A stretch of DNA of 64,000 nt from Blautia luti (lineage in GTDB: Bacteria; Bacillota; Clostridia; Lachnospirales; Lachnospiraceae). The notes under the pieces are model-generated. The model had not been told where the DNA came from and did not search any database. It worked only from the letters and a program-made list of their open reading frames with translations. Made by a program: the position numbers and the translations under genes. The stretch lies in NCBI RefSeq assembly GCF_033096465.1, contig NZ_AP028156.1:1754501-1818500 (forward strand). Direction: 5' to 3'. Shown one piece after another: positions 54,932-63,746 of this stretch (positions within the stretch are counted from its first letter, which is position 1; every line of letters begins with the position of its first letter).

Positions 54932-56677
54932 TTACATCTGATCTTTCGCGCCGATATGCGCCTGCCACATATCCCGGTAGAGGGGGCAGGTTTCCAGCAG
55001 TTTCTCATGCGTGCCCTGTGCGTGGACGGTTCCATCCTTCACAACAACGATGTTGTCCGCGCCAACAATGGTAGACAGCCGATGTGCAATCACAATCAGA
55101 GTCTTGCCGACAGTCAAAGCGGAAATAGCTTTTTGCACTAGTGCTTCATTTTCGGGATCAATGTAGGCTGTTGCCTCGTCCAAAATAACAACCGGCGCAT
55201 TTTTCAGCATGGCGCGGGCGATGGCAATACGCTGGCGCTCCCCGCCGGAAAGGTGGGAACCGGCGCTGCCGACAATCGTATCATAGCCTTTGTCCAGCTT
55301 GCGGATAAAGGCGTCGCAGCCACTTTGTTTGGCGGCCTGTTCTACCTCCGCGTCTGTGGCGCTGGGCTTTCCCATACGGACGTTTTCCCTGATACTGCGG
55401 TTAAAAAGATAGTTATCCTGGGATACATAGGAAATCTGGTCTGAAATTTCGGACAGCGGTATATCCTTCAGCTCATGGCCGCCGAGGGTAATGCTGCCGG
55501 ATGTAACATCCCAATACCCGGCAATCAGCTTCGCCACCGTGGACTTGCCAGAGCCGGACGGCCCTACAAGGGCCGTTATGGTTCCGGGCCGGATGGCAAG
55601 GTTCACATCATGCAAAACCTCCGTTGTCCCGTCATAGGAAAACGACACAGACCTAAGATAAATGCCGGTATCTTCCAGATTGACCGGCGTGTCCTTATGG
55701 TTCAGTTCTTCGGCGTTCAGAAGCTGGCTGATTTCTTCCACATTTGTCCCCAGTACGGCCAAATCGTCCGTAAAGGTAAAGGCCGCGATAATCGGCCCGA
55801 TCAGCCCCAGCGAGAAAATCACAATGGACAGGAAGGTGGAAAGTTCCAGGCTGCCGGAGAGCCAAAATGCAAAACCGCAGGGCAGCACGCAGATCAGCAC
55901 TGAGGGCAGGATGGCGTTGTAGGCGCTCATGGTTTTCTGGTTTTCCCGCATCCAGTCCACATAGTAGTTGGCATTATAATTCACCGCGTCAGAATATTTT
56001 TTGTAGGAACCGGCGGACTGGCTGAACGCCTTTACCACCTCAATTCCGCCGATGTACTCTACAATGGCGTTTGCCATCAGCTTTCCCGCTTTAACCGCGC
56101 CCTCCCATTTGACGGGATAATTCTTCATACCGGCAGACATGACAGCAAGGCCCACCACCAGCGTAACAAGGGATAGGAGCGCCATGCGCCAGTCCATAAC
56201 GAACAGATATACGACAATCACCAAAGGCACCAGAACATTTGCGGTCATTTCCGGGAGCAGGTGTGCTAAGGTCGATTCCATGCCTTCAACCCGGTCAACA
56301 ATCGTCGTTTTGTACTGGCCGGACGGAGTATCTAAAATCGTCCCCATCGGGATGCGGGCCAGCTTTGCGGTGATATTCTCTCGCAGATCGCGCAGCGTGT
56401 AATAGGTCGCCGTGTGGGAAATCGTTGTAGAAAGACTGGAAAACAGCACTTTCCCAAAGTAGCCGCACAATGCAATAATGCCAGCGGTCACATAGCGGGA
56501 AAAATTCTGTTCCCCAGACAACATCATTGTGACAATATGCGCCACGCAGAAATAGGGCACCATCTGGCAGGCCACGCCTAATACTGCAAGGATAATACTG
56601 CCGATGAATTTTCCATGATAAAGTTTGCCCCATCCCCATAAGACGCCTATGGGCGACTCTTTCTTTTCCTCCTTCAT
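54932..56677 (-). CDS. ABC exporter-fold half-transporter, YbtP/IrtA-like, cluster B (581 aa)
   Basis: About 95% identical by eye to 7008-8753, with Walker [18 protein letters not shown] and VVILDEATAYID. It starts with ATG at 56677, which overlaps the stop of the double ATPase gene (ATGA), whereas the cluster A copy uses GTG. Transmembrane changes such as VVYLFVMDW against VVYLLILDW are conservative. Function as for the cluster A partner: inferred uptake of a metal chelate with the neighbouring ECF module. Confidence 0.88.
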   Translation of the reverse strand: MKEEKKESPIGVLWGWGKLYHGKFIGSIILAVLGVACQMVPYFCVAHIVTMMLSGEQNFSRYVTAGIIALCGYFGKVLFSSLSTTISHTATYYTLRDLRENITAKLARIPMGTILDTPSGQYKTTIVDRVEGMESTLAHLLPEMTANVLVPLVIVVYLFVMDWRMALLSLVTLVVGLAVMSAGMKNYPVKWEGAVKAGKLMANAIVEYIGGIEVVKAFSQSAGSYKKYSDAVNYNANYYVDWMRENQKTMSAYNAILPSVLICVLPCGFAFWLSGSLELSTFLSIVIFSLGLIGPIIAAFTFTDDLAVLGTNVEEISQLLNAEELNHKDTPVNLEDTGIYLRSVSFSYDGTTEVLHDVNLAIRPGTITALVGPSGSGKSTVAKLIAGYWDVTSGSITLGGHELKDIPLSEISDQISYVSQDNYLFNRSIRENVRMGKPSATDAEVEQAAKQSGCDAFIRKLDKGYDTIVGSAGSHLSGGERQRIAIARAMLKNAPVVILDEATAYIDPENEALVQKAISALTVGKTLIVIAHRLSTIVGADNIVVVKDGTVHAQGTHEKLLETCPLYRDMWQAHIGAKDQM

Positions 56678-58188
56678 TCTGTGGACACCTCCTTCTTCAT
56701 ATCACTCAGGAAAAACTTTAGCAGGCGTTTTCGGCCATTGCTGTCCTCTATGGAATAGCTTTCCTGAATTTGCCCGTTTTCTAAGTGAAGGACATAATTG
56801 CAGCAGCGTAGAATAAATTCCGGGTCATGCGTTACCACAAGCGCGGTTCTTCCGGCATTTGCCACCTGATTGACAACATTGGCAACCTGCCTCATGTGAA
56901 ACAGGTCAAGGCCGCTGGTCGGTTCATCAAATAAAATCAGAGGGCGTTCCGAAGCAATCGCAGAGGCAACCGCCACGCGCTGCTTTTCACCGCCGGACAG
57001 TCCCATCGGGTGGCAGTCCTCAAAGGAAAGCAAGTCCATCTCCTTTAAGATTTCTCTTGCCCTTTGCTTATTCTTGGTTCTCATACTGAGCAGAATTTCA
57101 TCCAGAACACTTTCGGTAAAGAGCTGGTGGTTTACATCCTGCATGACCATATAACAGAGTTTCAATCGTTCTTTTCTGGAATAGTTCTTGCTCTGATCCT
57201 GCACCGTTCCTTTGAAGTGCTTTTCCAACCCGCAGAGGCACCGGGCAAAGGTGGATTTTCCCGCACCATTATGTCCGATGATGGCCGTGGCGCTGCCGGA
57301 TGGGAAAGAGGTTTCCGTTATATGCAAGGTTTCCGGCTCATGCTTATAGGCAAAGGACACATTCTTTATCGTCCAAACCGCCTCATTCATTCTCTGCGGC
57401 GTGCCTTCAACTTCTGAAAGCCCCGCAAGATCAAGAGGGCGCAATCCCATATCATCGCGCAGTCTTGCCGACAAGCCGCAAAATTCCTCTGCTGTATAAT
57501 CACCTTCGATTTCTCCATCTTTTAGGTACAAGACACGGTCAAAGAGGCCGGACAGATAATACAGCCGATGTTCAGAGATGATGATGGTCTTTCCCTGCGA
57601 TTTCAAAGTAAAGAGTAGCTGTCGGAAATCAGCGATAGCGTATGCGTCAAGGTTGGATGATGGCTCATCAAGCACATAAATATCCGGGTCAATCGCCGCT
57701 GCCGATCCGCAGGCGATTTTTTGCTTTTCACCGCCGGACAAAGAAAAAATACTTCTATCAAGCAGCGGCTCCAACTTTAGCTGTGCAGCTACACGCTTTA
57801 CACGGTCACGCACAAGATCTTCCTCTATGCCGTGATTCTCTGGGCCGAAAGCCAGTTCGCTGGTCGTGTCCACATTGAAAAACTGAGAACGCGGATTTTG
57901 AAATACAGAACCGACTTTCAGAGAAATATCAAACAGTGACAGGTCACGGGTATCCTTTCCATCCAGATAGACGGAGCCGGTATAAGTCCCCTCATGATAA
58001 TGGGGGATCAAGCCGTTAAACAACCGGGTCATGGTTGTTTTCCCACAGCCGGAAGTCCCGCAGAGCAGGACAAAAGAACCGTCCTCAATAGTGCAGGAAA
58101 TATGTTTCAAAGCGGCACCGGCCTGCCTCTCACTGTCGGGAAGGGTACTGGCAGGATAAGAAAAGGACACATCTTGACATTTAATCAT
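56674..58188 (-). CDS. energy-coupling factor ATPase, two fused NBDs, cluster B (504 aa)
   Basis: Domain 1: GTSGCGKTT, LSGGEKQK, IYVLDEPSSNLD. Domain 2: GHNGAGKST, LSGGEKQR, LILFDEPTSGLD. It is homologous to 8750-10222 but clearly diverged (roughly half the residues differ). The ATG at 58188 has AGGGGGTG upstream at a normal distance. A GTG at 58197 would overlap the EcfT stop but leaves no room for a ribosome site. It energises the ECF module with EcfT and the S component. Confidence 0.87.
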   Translation of the reverse strand: MIKCQDVSFSYPASTLPDSERQAGAALKHISCTIEDGSFVLLCGTSGCGKTTMTRLFNGLIPHYHEGTYTGSVYLDGKDTRDLSLFDISLKVGSVFQNPRSQFFNVDTTSELAFGPENHGIEEDLVRDRVKRVAAQLKLEPLLDRSIFSLSGGEKQKIACGSAAAIDPDIYVLDEPSSNLDAYAIADFRQLLFTLKSQGKTIIISEHRLYYLSGLFDRVLYLKDGEIEGDYTAEEFCGLSARLRDDMGLRPLDLAGLSEVEGTPQRMNEAVWTIKNVSFAYKHEPETLHITETSFPSGSATAIIGHNGAGKSTFARCLCGLEKHFKGTVQDQSKNYSRKERLKLCYMVMQDVNHQLFTESVLDEILLSMRTKNKQRAREILKEMDLLSFEDCHPMGLSGGEKQRVAVASAIASERPLILFDEPTSGLDLFHMRQVANVVNQVANAGRTALVVTHDPEFILRCCNYVLHLENGQIQESYSIEDSNGRKRLLKFFLSDMKKEVSTE

Positions 58189-58193
58189 TTCCT

Positions 58194-58931
58194 TCACCCC
58201 CTTGCGGCAAGCACATAGATTTGCGCTGCAAATGCTCCTAGACAGATCAGCAGGAAAACAACATCCTGCACATGAAAACCCAGCTTACAGATATTCGTCC
58301 GTTTTACCGGGCCTCCCAATCCCCGCGTAAGGGCTGCCTGGGACAGTTCCTCTCCGATTTTGACGGAGCAGATCATCATGGGGACAATCCGATACTCTAA
58401 AATCGCACCGACTTTTCCACCCCCAAAGCGGACGCCACGCATCCGCATGGCGTCCCCAATAGCGCTCCCTTCTTCCGCAACCGTGGGAAAGAAGCGAAAC
58501 ATCACAGACATAGGAATGGTGATCTGCTGCGGCAAGTGGAGCCGTTCCATCGCCGCAACAAATTCGCTGACCGTGGTTGTCGTTACCACGAAATATCCCA
58601 TGACCACGCTGGGGGTGAACCTCAGCAGAATGCCAACAATGGCTACTGCAATGTAGTTTGCTACGCCAGCCAGTCGTGACAGACCGAACATTTCCAGGCA
58701 CAGACTGCCTCCAAAAATCAGGATATAGAGAACAGCGCCTTTCCATTTTCTGGCCACTGACAAAAGTAACAGCGGGATCGCCGCCAACACGATGATGTAA
58801 TACTGCATGATACTTTCATACGAACCGCCTAAAATAAAGACAGCTATGGTAATCAGTACCGCCAGTTTTGTCCGGGGGTCTAATAAAATTCCACTATTGT
58901 TTTTTTGACTTGCAAGAAGTTCGCGGCTCAT
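58194..58931 (-). CDS. EcfT transmembrane protein, cluster B (245 aa)
   Basis: About five hydrophobic segments plus the coupling motifs AMRMRGVRFGG and ALTRGLGGP. It begins SRELLASQKNNSGILLDPRT, where GILLDPRTKL is shared with the cluster A protein. The ATG at 58931 overlaps the S-component stop by one base (TAATG). It forms the membrane scaffold of the second ECF transporter. Confidence 0.87.
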   Translation of the reverse strand: MSRELLASQKNNSGILLDPRTKLAVLITIAVFILGGSYESIMQYYIIVLAAIPLLLLSVARKWKGAVLYILIFGGSLCLEMFGLSRLAGVANYIAVAIVGILLRFTPSVVMGYFVVTTTTVSEFVAAMERLHLPQQITIPMSVMFRFFPTVAEEGSAIGDAMRMRGVRFGGGKVGAILEYRIVPMMICSVKIGEELSQAALTRGLGGPVKRTNICKLGFHVQDVVFLLICLGAFAAQIYVLAARG

Positions 58932-59512
58932 TACACAATTCCCGCCCGCTCAAAGTGCTTTTTGAAAATCTTCCGTCCGATCAGGCCGCCGACAAGACCA
59001 CTGACGAAAGCAGCAATAAGCAGTACCGGCAAAATCCAGTCGGGCATATAAGCCATGAGCGTGTCGGCATATTCCTGACCGTAACCGGGGAGCAGGTTCT
59101 GATAGTAAGCGTCACGCGTCACAACGATGGGAATAAAGGCGCCGATTACCCACATGGAAAAAACACCGTGAATCAACACTTCGCGCTTGGCATTTTTGTA
59201 GTCACAGGCTTTCATCATAAAATCGGAAATCAGCCCGAAGATCACCCCGGTAGGGATGCACCACCAGCCCATGCCGGTCAGCAGCATAATGATACCCAGC
59301 AGCACTCCGCAGATGGTAAGCATACCGAATTTCTTAATTTTGGAGAAGAACAACATCATCGGAATACCGCCGACAAGCGGCACGATCACGCTGATAAGCG
59401 GAATAAAGATCGGGATAAAACCGATAGACGCCGCTGCGAAAATGACGATAAAGTAAATCGCCGTAAAAATACCGATGTTGATTAAGTCCTTTCCTTGCAA
59501 TTTGTTGTTCAT
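58931..59512 (-). CDS. ECF transporter S component, MptD-like, cluster B (193 aa)
   Basis: A hydrophobic protein starting NNKLQGKDLINIGIFTAIYF, close to the cluster A N-terminus (SNKLQAKDLINLGLFTVLYF). The rest is more divergent, so the two S components may recognise different ligands. GGAGG lies 7 nt before the ATG at 59512; a start at 59530 would put the ribosome site inside the gene. It is first in the cluster B operon, below the palindrome at 59547-59562. Confidence 0.82.
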   Translation of the reverse strand: MNNKLQGKDLINIGIFTAIYFIVIFAAASIGFIPIFIPLISVIVPLVGGIPMMLFFSKIKKFGMLTICGVLLGIIMLLTGMGWWCIPTGVIFGLISDFMMKACDYKNAKREVLIHGVFSMWVIGAFIPIVVTRDAYYQNLLPGYGQEYADTLMAYMPDWILPVLLIAAFVSGLVGGLIGRKIFKKHFERAGIV

Positions 59513-59546
59513 TGCGAAACCTCCTAACATGATTACTTTTACCTTT

Positions 59547-59562
59547 GTTAGTTCTTGCTAAC
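59547..59562. promoter_or_regulatory. operator GTTAG-N6-CTAAC of cluster B
   Basis: An exact match to the palindromes at 3398, 3434 and 11590. On the minus strand TATGCTATCAT lies 19 nt before it, the same arrangement as in cluster A (TATGGTATCTT). A CTAACC half site follows on the plus strand. Confidence 0.65.
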
Positions 59563-59661
59563 TAACCCTAATGATAGCATAAATTCAGCTGTGCTTCTAT
59601 GCACATATCGGTATTTTAAGCCCGTATAGCAAGGAGTTTTTTCGCTCTGCCAGAATATCCA

Positions 59662-59690
59662 TTGACCGGGAGTTTTCTCGCAGGTATAAT
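59662..59690 (+). promoter_or_regulatory. sigma-A-type promoter for AraC regulator B
   Basis: -35 TTGACC (59662-59667), 17-nt spacer, -10 TATAAT (59685-59690). Same strength and layout as the promoter at 11687-11715. Confidence 0.75.
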
Positions 59691-59728
59691 AATATCAGCG
59701 ATTTTGCGTGATGAAAGGGGCGAAGCAG

Positions 59729-60703
59729 TTGCGTAACATGATATACAACATTTTAGAAAACAGCGATGCTGTTTCTGGTGTGACCTTGAAAAACAGTCCA
59801 AATAGCAGCACATTGCTTTTGGATCGGGCAGATGGCAAGGGACGCATGACATTCCATACGCTCTTTCCGGGGCTGACTTTGGCTTTTATTTTTGTAAACG
59901 CTCCCGTATGGCCGGAGTCGGATGAAAATTCAAATCTAAAGCCTTTGCTGATTAACTATTGCGTTTCGGGCAGAAGTGAATTGCTTCTGGATGACGGCTC
60001 CTACATTTACCTGAAGGAAAATGATTTTTGTGTCAGTGAACAGACCGCACAGAAAGAATATATCTTTCCCACACGGCAATATCAGGGCATAAAAATATAC
60101 TTTGACCTGCCACTTCTTTTACAGTCCTGCGGTGAACTTTTGAAATCTTTTTCACTTGACCTCCCTACGCTGGAAAAAAGTTATTGTGGCAACCATAAGA
60201 CATATATCAACGAAGCGGACAGCGAGCTAGAAAATATATTTCAAAAACTCTGGCGGCTATCCGAAAGACCCTCTGCCTTCCTTTTGCAAATCTATACTCT
60301 TGAACTTCTCCACCGGCTTCTTAACATGGAAATCCGGCCTCCGAAAACTTGCGGCTTCTACACGGAAACACAGGTTGAAATTGCAAAAAGGGCGGCACAA
60401 ATCCTTTCTGATGACCTTCGCCAGCACATCCCTGTAAGACAGATTGCAGAACGATTTTCGGTCAGTGAAACCAGCCTGAAAAATTATTTTAGAGGCGTAT
60501 ATGGACAGAATATATCCACCTGGCTGCGGGAAATCCGTATGAACGAAGCCGCAAGGCTTCTTTCGAACACAAAGCGTCCGATTGCCGAAATATCAGAACA
60601 GGTTGGCTATTCTAATCAAGGAAAATTTGCAGCTGTATTTAAAAAACAGCTTGGATTATCACCCTTAGAATATCGACGATTCAAAAATTTGGAAAAATAC
60701 TAA
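59729..60703 (+). CDS. AraC-family transcriptional regulator, cluster B (324 aa)
   Basis: Two C-terminal helix-turn-helix motifs (FSVSETSLKNYFRGVYGQN; ISEQVGYSNQGKFAAVFKKQ; LGLSPLEYRR) and an N-terminal effector domain (TFHTLFPGLTLAFIF), homologous throughout to 11765-12757. The frame is open from 59708 (GTG), but that lies about 11 nt after the expected transcription start with no ribosome site. AAGGGG stands 8 nt before a TTG at 59729, and ATG 59738 is another option. It is divergent from the ECF operon and probably its activator. Confidence 0.87.
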   Translation: MRNMIYNILENSDAVSGVTLKNSPNSSTLLLDRADGKGRMTFHTLFPGLTLAFIFVNAPVWPESDENSNLKPLLINYCVSGRSELLLDDGSYIYLKENDFCVSEQTAQKEYIFPTRQYQGIKIYFDLPLLLQSCGELLKSFSLDLPTLEKSYCGNHKTYINEADSELENIFQKLWRLSERPSAFLLQIYTLELLHRLLNMEIRPPKTCGFYTETQVEIAKRAAQILSDDLRQHIPVRQIAERFSVSETSLKNYFRGVYGQNISTWLREIRMNEAARLLSNTKRPIAEISEQVGYSNQGKFAAVFKKQLGLSPLEYRRFKNLEKY

Positions 60704-60732
60704 AGCCGAGATAGATTAATACTCTCGGCTTT
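60702..60732 (+). terminator. terminator of AraC regulator B
   Basis: AAAGCCGAGA (60702-60711) pairs with TCTCGGCTTT (60723-60732), followed by ATTCATTT. It overlaps the stop codon region. Confidence 0.75.
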
Positions 60733-60814
60733 ATTCATTTCACATTCTTTATACAAAATTATCCCTCTAAAAGTTTATTATCATTTGCGTACCTATATTT
60801 GTCATTGCACAATG

Positions 60815-61087
60815 TCAAAGTTTCTTAATTTCTTTATAGGCTGACATAAATTCTTTTTTTCCAACAGGTGCCCATTTAAAACCCAGTTTTTCTAAAATGT
60901 ATATTGTTTTATCAACTTTGATCTTCCTAGTATTTCTACCAATATCCGGAACAATTTGGCATTCAAAAACTAATTGTTTGATCCACTCCTTCTCTTTGAT
61001 ATTTGCTTGTTCGTAATAATTATAGATTTCCTCTACAGAGAGTTCTTTTAAAACCTTGTTTTGCACTTCTTTTCGGCCGGAATCCAT
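60815..61087 (-). CDS. unknown small protein (90 aa)
   Basis: Begins [20 protein letters not shown] and includes [20 protein letters not shown]. It is charged and helical, with no family I recognise. The ribosome site is weak. It lies just after a transposon-derived remnant in the same direction and may itself be a leftover of that element. Confidence 0.45.
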   Translation of the reverse strand: MDSGRKEVQNKVLKELSVEEIYNYYEQANIKEKEWIKQLVFECQIVPDIGRNTRKIKVDKTIYILEKLGFKWAPVGKKEFMSAYKEIKKL

Positions 61088-61129
61088 AGGAACATTCTCT
61101 AAAGTCAGCTTCGAATACTGGCTCTATTG

Positions 61130-61329
61130 CTATCTTTGTACGGTATCAATGATTGTTACCTCTTTTCCAGCTTCAATCTCTTTATTGCCGTTCTTATCAG
61201 TAGCAACACGCTCTTTTGACTCCGTCCAGTATTGCTTACTTTCTGCATGAACGGGTGTAGTCGGTAAGCAGTAACGACAGTTGCAAGAGCTAAGAAGCCC
61301 GTACACAATCGTTTCAATGTCTTTTTCAT
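61130..61329 (-). pseudogene. remnant of a VaFE/SpaA-type surface-anchored protein from a conjugative transposon
   Basis: The signal peptide KKTLKRLCTGFLALATVVTA starts at ATG 61329. A one-base shift follows: the open frame reads YRLHPF, while the other frame reads PTTPVHAESKQYWTESKERV, then [20 protein letters not shown], and ends at TAG 61130-61132. The first part is the start, and the last part a VaFE repeat, of a long pilin-like protein common on Lachnospiraceae conjugative elements. Hundreds of residues between are missing, so this is a deleted, frameshifted relic. Confidence 0.7.
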
Positions 61330-61636
61330 AAATCTAATGCTCCTTTCATTTTTGGTAATAAAATAGCCGTCCAATAAGAACGGCTGGACATAGAAAAGGA
61401 ACGTCATTTTAGGCGTTCCATAGTCTATGAGTTATTCATTTTTTTGTTGTTTCAATACTGATGTGCTGTACCATATCTTTGCATATCTAGGAAAACTTGC
61501 GTATCAAGGCTCATTCGTTAGTAGTAAATAAGTAGTAAATTGATGTGTTTGTTTCCTTGAAAATGCTGATAGATACTGTGTTTTAGCGGATAATCAGATT
61601 TTTATTGTGTTTTTTATTTAAAAATATATGTTTATG

Positions 61637-61673
61637 AAAAACACTCTGACTACTAATAAGTTGGAGTGTTTTT
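61637..61673. terminator. bidirectional terminator
   Basis: AAAAACACTC (61637-61646) pairs with GAGTGTTTTT (61664-61673), with T-runs on both strands. It lies downstream of the DUF4209 gene. The rest of 61330-61829 holds two small hairpins (AGCCGT/ACGGCT near 61368 and GGAACG/CGTTCC at 61398-61419), a GCGTTT/AAACGC palindrome near 61745, and no gene I can support. Confidence 0.65.
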
Positions 61674-61829
61674 ATAATTCATATTATATTTATAGATTTA
61701 CTCTCAGTGCTACACATTCCGGGGGTTGAGGCCGTCCCCAAAGTGCGTTTTGATATCCAAACGCTATGCTTGCCAGATACTTCCGAACACTTTTTAAGGA
61801 AACCATACCATCCGTCCAACCATTTTATA

Positions 61830-63623
61830 TTAATTCTCATCCATATTATCTTTCTTCTCCATCAGCTGTTTCAGCTTTTTATTTATTTTGCTTCTATTCT
61901 CCTCCTGTAATTTTCCGCAGAATAGATAGCAAAATTTCAGTGCAAACCACCAGATATACAAAGCTTTAAAGCTCTGGAATGCCTGATCATCCAGCATTCC
62001 ATGTGCCACATTGTTGCGCATGTTAAATCCAAATTTTGAACAGAAAATCGTATTTAAAGCAAATATAAGGTCTTCATCCAGGCTTTCTTTTACTCCTTCC
62101 AATTCTAAGACAGCGTGCATTGGTTTTACTTCTTCAATCCCTTCTTCATTCATGTTGTAAACAGGTTCTCCACATTCCACTGCCAGATATCTTACTGCAT
62201 TTTCTATCTGTGGAATCAGGATACTTAGCGCCGTCAAAAAATCTCCTGAAAAGCCAAACATAAGACCCTTGGTATACGATTCTTTTCTCCCCTCCGGAAT
62301 CGCACAACTTACATCTACAATCTTTTTTACATCACTCTCTTCGATCACAAATCTGGAACGAATATATTCAAACGTATTTCTCACCAGAATCTGTGCAAAA
62401 TAATCCATCTCCATGGCTGCTGTCCGCTCCATATTATCCTTAAGCGCACCTTCATCGATTGTTCCATCAGGCTTTTTCACAGGCCTGCTTTTAGCAATTA
62501 ATTTTCCTCCTTTTCCAAGGATTGCCGCTGGAAATATCGTGTTCAGGATCCCAGTCCTATTTAATACTTGATTCTTTACCTTTTCTCTTACCGGAATCGG
62601 AAGAAATGAAGCAAAATAACATAATGCCTCTTCTTTATCAAGATCTTCCAGTTGGCGGAACAGTTCTTTTACAATGCCGCTGGCATCCTGTTTATCACTC
62701 CATACCATCATCTCCGAAAGGGAAGCTTCTTCTATCTGTGCTATTTCCTGCAACAGTGCCTTTCTTTCTTCTTCTGTACCCTGTATGGTCTTTAACAACT
62801 GAATAACCTCTTTCAAATAGTGAATCTTTCTCATTAAATTTCCTTTAGAAGAGGCCCCGGCATATTCAGCCTCCATCCGGACAGCCTGAATCTTACGTCT
62901 TCGTATCGCAATCAGTTTAGGTTCAGTAATACACTTTTTCTTCTGCCAGTTATTTTTTCTGCAATAGAGTTCTTCCAACAGATCACAAAACTTACCAATG
63001 AGCGGTGCATCGCAGCTATTGTCATCGTAGGTTTTCAAGATATTTTCCACATAAGGGATCAGATATCCTGTATCCACTTTTTCCTCCATGGCAGTTTTTA
63101 TCAAATATCCAATTTTTGCATGGCTGCTGTTATCATACTCTTCTAATACTTTTATCAGCAGATTCTTTCGCACCTCTTCATTGATTTCCTTGCTTCGGAT
63201 TTTTTTAGAGATAAACAAGATCCGGTTTATAGCCATGATATGATCTGCAAATGCACCGGTGTTCTTCAAGTGTTCGCAATAAGCCGTTTCTGCTATTTTA
63301 GCATTTGAGAAATCATTTTCCACAACCCATAAAAAATCCGATATCTTTGCCTTGTTGATCGGTGCGATGGGATAGCTTCGGATTTCCTCCAACAATGCCT
63401 GATACTCTTCTCTATTTATATCTTTCCGATTCCAAATGCTGCGGGCATAGGAAAATGGTACGTCTTTAGGCGTATCGATCCATCGTTCCACAATAATATC
63501 CACCAGAAGATTCCTGAATTCCCCATCCATCGGTCCGCAGAAATCTGTCAGTGCTTTCTCTGCCGTTTGAAAATTAGGTTCTTTTAAAATCTCTGCGATC
63601 TGTTCTGCCATTTTTTCTGCCAT
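61830..63623 (-). CDS. DUF4209-type protein with HEPN-like RNxxxH motif (597 aa)
   Basis: A soluble helical protein. Near residue 550 it carries FGFNMRNNVAHGMLDDQAF, the DUF4209 signature, in which Arg-Asn-Asn-Val-Ala-His fits the Rx4H catalytic motif of HEPN ribonucleases. The upstream region has MEMDYFAQILVRNTFEYIRS and FLTALSILIPQIENAVRYLA, also typical of the group. GGAGG precedes ATG 63623. DUF4209 proteins are found in anti-phage and abortive-infection loci, so an RNase effector role is plausible. It stands alone here, with no obvious partner. Confidence 0.8.
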   Translation of the reverse strand: MAEKMAEQIAEILKEPNFQTAEKALTDFCGPMDGEFRNLLVDIIVERWIDTPKDVPFSYARSIWNRKDINREEYQALLEEIRSYPIAPINKAKISDFLWVVENDFSNAKIAETAYCEHLKNTGAFADHIMAINRILFISKKIRSKEINEEVRKNLLIKVLEEYDNSSHAKIGYLIKTAMEEKVDTGYLIPYVENILKTYDDNSCDAPLIGKFCDLLEELYCRKNNWQKKKCITEPKLIAIRRRKIQAVRMEAEYAGASSKGNLMRKIHYLKEVIQLLKTIQGTEEERKALLQEIAQIEEASLSEMMVWSDKQDASGIVKELFRQLEDLDKEEALCYFASFLPIPVREKVKNQVLNRTGILNTIFPAAILGKGGKLIAKSRPVKKPDGTIDEGALKDNMERTAAMEMDYFAQILVRNTFEYIRSRFVIEESDVKKIVDVSCAIPEGRKESYTKGLMFGFSGDFLTALSILIPQIENAVRYLAVECGEPVYNMNEEGIEEVKPMHAVLELEGVKESLDEDLIFALNTIFCSKFGFNMRNNVAHGMLDDQAFQSFKALYIWWFALKFCYLFCGKLQEENRSKINKKLKQLMEKKDNMDEN

Positions 63624-63688
63624 ACATATTCCTCCAACCTTTTTCTATAGGAAAAGTATAACGTATTTTTCTTTTTCCTGTAAAGCAG

Positions 63689-63712
63689 AAAGACCTGAAA
63701 TTCCAGGTCTTT
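63689..63712 (-). terminator. terminator of the 63747 gene
   Basis: AAAGACCTG (63689-63697) pairs with CAGGTCTTT (63704-63712). The T-run on the minus strand is short. It lies 35 nt after the stop at 63747. Confidence 0.6.
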
Positions 63713-63746
63713 CGGTCATCATTGATTAGAAATTGAAATTCACACT

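Larger units (their letters stand above)
53181..56677. repeat. paralogous segment B (copy of 5257-8750)
   Basis: Second copy of the near-identical ABC gene pair. Both copies are on the minus strand, about 48 kb apart, as direct repeats long enough for homologous recombination. Confidence 0.8.

Noticed and set aside
61695..61829. Possible protein fragment around GRPQPPECVALR or FGDGLNPRNV on the minus strand
   Set aside because: Two frames are open for only about 30 codons and neither matches a family I can name; a GCGTTT/AAACGC palindrome is the only firm structure.
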